Origin: Chelydra serpentina
Taxonomy: Eukaryota; Chordata; Testudines; Chelydridae
Direction: 5' to 3'
Assembly (NCBI GenBank): GCA_037349315.1
Contig: JBAIAC010000059.1
Location: 30,412,501-30,476,500 of the forward strand
Length of the DNA stretch: 64,000 nt
Shown: positions 60,113 to 64,000 of the stretch, piece by piece
How the letters are laid out: every line of letters starts with the position of its first letter
Position numbering within the stretch: position 1 is the first letter of the stretch
Made by a program: the position numbers and the translations under genes
Notes under the pieces: model-generated
The model's database searches: none
What the model was told of the DNA's origin: nothing
Seen by the model: the letters and a program-made list of their open reading frames with translations, nothing else

Positions 60113-61430
60113 CCCGGGGCAATATTTCCCAATTGATTTTTATTTTTGTTTGTCAAAATTATCCAAATTAAAAAAATCAAAATCAAAACTCAAAACAGGG
60201 TGTGTATCTGCCTTGTAGTGCCCCCTGCTGGCCAAATGTGGGGCTGCCTCCCTCAGTTTCCTCTTCCATGGGGTTTTCTGTCTCTCCTGGAGTGTCACAT
60301 GGCTCAGCCCTTGTAAAAGTCACCCAGCTGATCAGGACCGACTGGTGGGGGTAGTTGATCCAGCTACCCAGCGGAATCCAGCTGCCTGTGACACCCACAT
60401 TTTTTGACCAGCTCTGACTTTCTGTGTAAGAATTGTAGGGCTTTTATTTTCAAACTGAGTCTCTGCTTGCACAGGTGCCACACACTCTTCTGGCAAAAAC
60501 AGAGGGTTCCTTCTTGGCTTTGGCAAGTTGCTGCTGGTGATGGAAGCTTGGGTATGTTGGGCAGCTACCCCAGATCACCCCTGGGCTGAGCTGGAGTCAG
60601 ACTGGCGGCCAAGAGAGGATCGGTGCATTTTCCTCATAGGCTGCATATTTCCTCATAGGCTGCATTAAAGGGCTGGCTCAGCTTTGCCCGCTCTCGTTCA
60701 GTAGAATTTGCTCCAGTATCTGCTCCCATCCTTGTGGCATTGCAATGATTAACTGGGTTCCAAGTGTTTATGCCACACGTGACTGCCTCCTGAGGGATAG
60801 AAGCACCTTCCTTTCTGCCACCTCTTCTGCAGTCTCCGAGGAGCCACGTCCCAGCACCAGCTGTGCGTTCTACTCCCAGATCAGATGTGGAGGGTGCTGC
60901 AGGTTCCTTAAGCCATTAGCCCTTTAGCTGGAAGAGGATGAAGTTAGAAACCTTACAGTGAAAATGCTGGTAGGAGAGCTCATCTGTGCAGCGCCCGGAG
61001 CCCTAAGCATGGTGGGGCATCTAGGCAAGATGCCATGCAGACTGAATCTCGTCCAATCAAAAGGGAGCATTAGGAAACAATGAAAACCCCTCAAATCTAC
61101 TGCTCTCGGAAGTGCAAAAGAAGAATCTACCACTTTTATCCTTCACCCTCCAAAGGATCTTTTCATCAACAGTCTAGGCCCCCTTTTGGAGACAGAACTG
61201 GCTGTTGGTTCCATGAATGGAGAATCCGAGGCCCATAGGAGAAGGGTTGATAAAAACTCCTAGAGCGCTGTGAGCTCAGATCCCTGGGTGATACCTGATC
61301 GCTAGACACAAGAAAAGGGACTCTGGCAGCTGGCAGGCTAACAGATGATATGATCTTCCTTAGAGGCTGTTGCCAGGGGCAGCAGGTTTGTATAATTTCT
61401 GGTGGTGCCCAGAACAGGTTCAAGTCCCCC

Positions 61431-61690
61431 CCCGCCGCCGCCGCCGCCGCCACCGCCACACACATGCCTAAGGCTCTGGGAGGGAGTTTGGGTGTGGGGG
61501 TAGGTTTGGGGTGCAGGCTCTGGGAGGAAGTTTGGGTGTGAGAGGGATGAGGGCTCTGGAAGGGAGTCTGGGTGCTGGGTGCAGGGAAGGGGTGCAGGAG
61601 GGAGTGCGGAGTGTGAGCACTTGGAGGGAGTTTGGGTGCAGGAGGGAGTTTGTGGTACAGGCTCTGGGAGATAGTTTGGGTGTGGGAGGG
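61431..61690. repeat. (CCG)n microsatellite and GGCTCTGGGAGGGAGTTTGG minisatellite
   Basis: A CCG run at about 61,434-61,455 followed by several units of CTCTGGGAGGGAGTTTGGGT with spacing of about 45 bp. Confidence 0.85.
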
Positions 61691-62095
61691 TGTGACATTC
61701 CCCTCTGCTGTTATCTGGACTGGTGATCAGCTAGGCTACTCCAATCCTTGACTCTGGGAGCCAGCCTTACCCTGCTCTGCTGTGAGAACCCCCACTCCTG
61801 GGCTGTTCACACACAGCCTCTGGCATGTAAGCTGCTCCCAGCTACTTGAAAGTGAATGACACCAACCAATATCTCCAGTCCCAGACACAACCCTAGGAAC
61901 CTCCGTCTTGCAGTGTCCAGTTATGCCCGCTGGACGCTGCAAGCTTATATGAGTTCATCAATTTAACAAAGAATTTTTTTTTAAATTGATATGTATCAGG
62001 CTTGTTATCCCAAGGGGAGTCTACGTCACTCTTCAAACCAAATACACTGCTTCAGGTAGAATAAACAAACATATTTATTAACTATAAAGATAGAT

Positions 62096-62277
62096 AGGGG
62101 AGGGATAGCTCAGTGGTTTGAGCATTGGCCTGCTAAACCCAGGGTTGTGAGTTCAATCCTTGAGGGGGCCATTTAGGGATCTGGGGCAAAAATTGGGGAT
62201 TGGTCCTGCTTCGAGCAGGGGGTTGGACTAGATGACCTACTAAGGTCCCTTCCAACCCTGAGATTCTATGATTCTAA
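62096..62277 (+). mobile_element. Turtle tRNA-derived SINE
   Basis: Full-length plus-strand copy, A box TAGCTCAGTGG, B box AGTTCAATCC, tail TCCAACCCTGAGATTCTATG. Confidence 0.92.
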
Positions 62278-62936
62278 GTGATTTTAAGTCAAAGCATAAC
62301 AAGTCAGATTTGGTCCAATGAAATAAAAGCAAAACACGTTCTAAGCTGATCTTAACACTTTCAATGTCCTTACAAACTTAGATGCTTCTCACCACAGGCT
62401 GACTGGTTGCTCTTCAGTCAGGCTCTCCCCTTTGATCAGTGCTTCGGTCGCTTGGTGGTGGTGTCCGTAGATGTAGGTGGACGCGAGAGAGAAAGCATGG
62501 AAAATGTATCTCCCTTTTCTCATGTCCTTTCTTCCCTCTTGGCTTTGCTGCCCCCCCCTTCAGAGTCAGGTGAGCATTACCTCATTGCAGTTCTAAACTG
62601 ACCAAAGGAAGGGGGGTGATTCCCTCGAGAGGCTAAGGGCATGGCTACACTTGCGAGTTAGAGTGCACTAAAGCAGCCCTGTGTGCTCTAACTCACGACG
62701 TGTACACACTGGCAAGGCATGTAGAGCGCTCTGACTCCACGGCTGGAGCACTCCTGGTAATCCACCTCCGCGAGAGGCATAACGCATGGTGCGCCCTGGC
62801 TGGAGCACTGCGGCGCCAGTGTGGACTCCCTGGTCTGTTAATGCGCTCTGATCAGCCTCCAGAAGTGTCCCACAATGCCTGTTCTAGTCCCTCTGGTCAT
62901 CACTTTGAACTCTACTGACCTCAGGTGACCAACCAT

Positions 62937-63147
62937 AGAGTCATAGAGAATCATAGAGTATCAGGGTTGGAAGGGACCTTAGGAGGTCATCTAGTCCAAC
63001 CCCCTGCTCAAAGCAGGACCAATCCCCAATTTTTGCCCCAGATCCCTAAATGGCCCCCTCAAGGATTGAACTCACAACCCTGGGTTTAGCAGGCCAATGC
63101 TCAAACCACTGAGCTATCCCTCCCCCCCACTGAGCTATCCCTCCCCC
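62937..63147 (-). mobile_element. Turtle tRNA-derived SINE with duplicated end
   Basis: Minus-strand copy inside the Harbinger-type element. The last 21 bp (CACTGAGCTATCCCTCCCCC) occur twice in tandem at its right end. Confidence 0.88.
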
Positions 63148-63261
63148 CTAAAATTTAAAACCATCAGACCCGCCCTTTAAATTCTCTGTGAATTTTGAAA
63201 ATCCCCTTCCTGTTTGCTCAGCCAGGCGTGGAGTGCTCTCAGCGCATCTTTCCAGGTAACC

Positions 63262-63680
63262 ATGCCTCCACGTGCCAGGCGATCCCCAGTATGGAGCAAT
63301 GGCGAGGTGCTGGACCTCATCAGTGTTTGGGGGGAGGGAGCTGTCCAGTCCCAGCTGCGCTCCAGCCGTAGGAATTATGATACCTTTGGGCATATATCAA
63401 GGGACATGATGGAAAGGGGCCATGACCGGGATGCACTGTAGTGCAGGGTTAAAGTGACGGAGCTGCGGAATGCCTACCACAAAGCCCGCAAGGCAAACTG
63501 CCACGCCAGTGCTGCCCCCACAACATTGCCGTTTCTACAAAGAGCTGGATACAATACTGGGGGGGGGGGGCGACCCCACCTTCACTCCAAGGACCACCAT
63601 GGACACTTCAGAGCCCAGTTCAACAAGGCAGGAGGAGGAGGAGGAGAACCAATGGTCAGTGAAGGGATGTTAGAAGTTAC
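63262..63680 (+). pseudogene. Harbinger-type Myb/SANT-like DNA-binding protein gene, broken
   Basis: Starts MPPRARRSPVWSNGEVLDLI, a trihelix/Myb-like domain with W residues in VWS and SVWGE, continuing YDTFGHISRDMMERGHDRDA. An in-frame TAG at 63,439-63,441 and a frameshift near 63,520 break it; the Glu-rich linker DTSEPSSTRQEEEEENQ follows in another frame. Such proteins accompany Harbinger transposases. Not expected to be functional. Confidence 0.78.
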
Positions 63681-63689
63681 TACAGCGAA

Positions 63690-64000
63690 CTTTTTCCTGG
63701 GTGTCTGGCTGGTGAGTCTTGCCCACATGCTCGGGGTTCAGCTGATCGCCATATTTGGGGTTGGGAAGAAATTTTCCTCCAGGGTAGATTGGCAGAGGCC
63801 CTGGAGGTTTTTCGCCTTCCTCTGCAGCATGGGGCACGGGTCACTTACTGGAGGATTCTCTGCATCTTGAAGTCTTTAAACCATGATCTGAGGACTTCAA
63901 TAGCTGAGACATAGGTGAGAGGATTATTCCAGGGGTGGGTGGGTGAGATTCTGTGGCCTGCATTGTGCAGGAGGTCAGAATAGATGATCATAATGGTCCC
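63690..64000 (+). mobile_element. LINE 3' end (CR1-like), runs off the right edge
   Basis: GGGAAGAAATTTTCCTCCAG, GAGGTTTTTCGCCTTCCTC and AGGAGGTCAGAATAGATGAT followed by CATAATGGTCCC. Confidence 0.65.

Larger units (their letters stand above)
62636..63680 (+). mobile_element. PIF/Harbinger-type DNA element, interrupted by a SINE
   Basis: Left part GGGCATGGCTACACTTGCGA through AATGCGCTCTGATCAGCC, then the Myb-like ORF region at 63,262-63,680. A SINE (62,937-63,147) splits the two. The transposase part is not in the window. Confidence 0.65.

Overview
This is vertebrate nuclear DNA, almost certainly from a turtle. The coding exons are small and separated by GC-rich, minisatellite-filled introns, as on a gene-dense microchromosome. 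The repeats are of the turtle kind: CR1 LINEs, a tRNA-derived SINE with a CR1-like tail, CORE/MIR SINEs, a Penelope-like element with a GIY-YIG domain, a Tx1-like LINE fragment, hAT-type and PIF/Harbinger-type DNA elements, and LTRs. There is no bacterial gene organisation. Species assignment is inference from repeat types and protein similarity.

Three protein-coding genes lie head to tail, all on the minus strand. GRK2 (G protein-coupled receptor kinase 2) occupies about 31,986-54,300. All 21 coding exons are present (33,802-54,226) and the joined exons give exactly 689 codons plus stop, the length of human GRK2. ANKRD13D (ankyrin-repeat, ubiquitin-interacting-motif protein) occupies about 14,833-28,850, with 15 coding exons (15,709-28,793) and 643 or 634 residues depending on one splice donor. 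SSH3 (slingshot-type cofilin phosphatase) starts at 12,081 and runs off the left edge. Eleven exons (1-12,081, 364 codons) are visible, and the catalytic cysteine exon lies outside. In transcriptional order this is GRK2, ANKRD13D, SSH3, the same order as on human chromosome 11q13. Every exon listed was placed by reading through canonical AG/GT junctions with phase-consistent lengths.

The region from 54.3 to 64 kb is upstream of GRK2 and shows no host gene. It holds a broken Penelope-like element (56.5-58.3 kb), CR1-like LINE tails, MITE-like elements, a cluster of ACTACAACTCCC motifs, and a Harbinger-type element interrupted by a SINE (62.6-63.7 kb). The spacer at 28.8-32.0 kb holds the ANKRD13D CpG island, a Penelope tail fragment and a 62-bp-type tandem repeat. 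The spacer at 12.2-14.8 kb holds a 66-bp minisatellite and CR1 fragments.

I see no clearly new gene system. The most unusual feature is the intronic repeat landscape. Some minisatellites appear to have been seeded from exon/intron junctions (GRK2 intron 11, ANKRD13D intron 1) and carry decoy 5' splice sites. An 80-bp family carrying a CTCF-like CCAGCAGGGGGCGC core recurs in introns of SSH3 and GRK2. A 550-bp foldback element with a near-perfect 60-bp hairpin sits in SSH3 intron 3.
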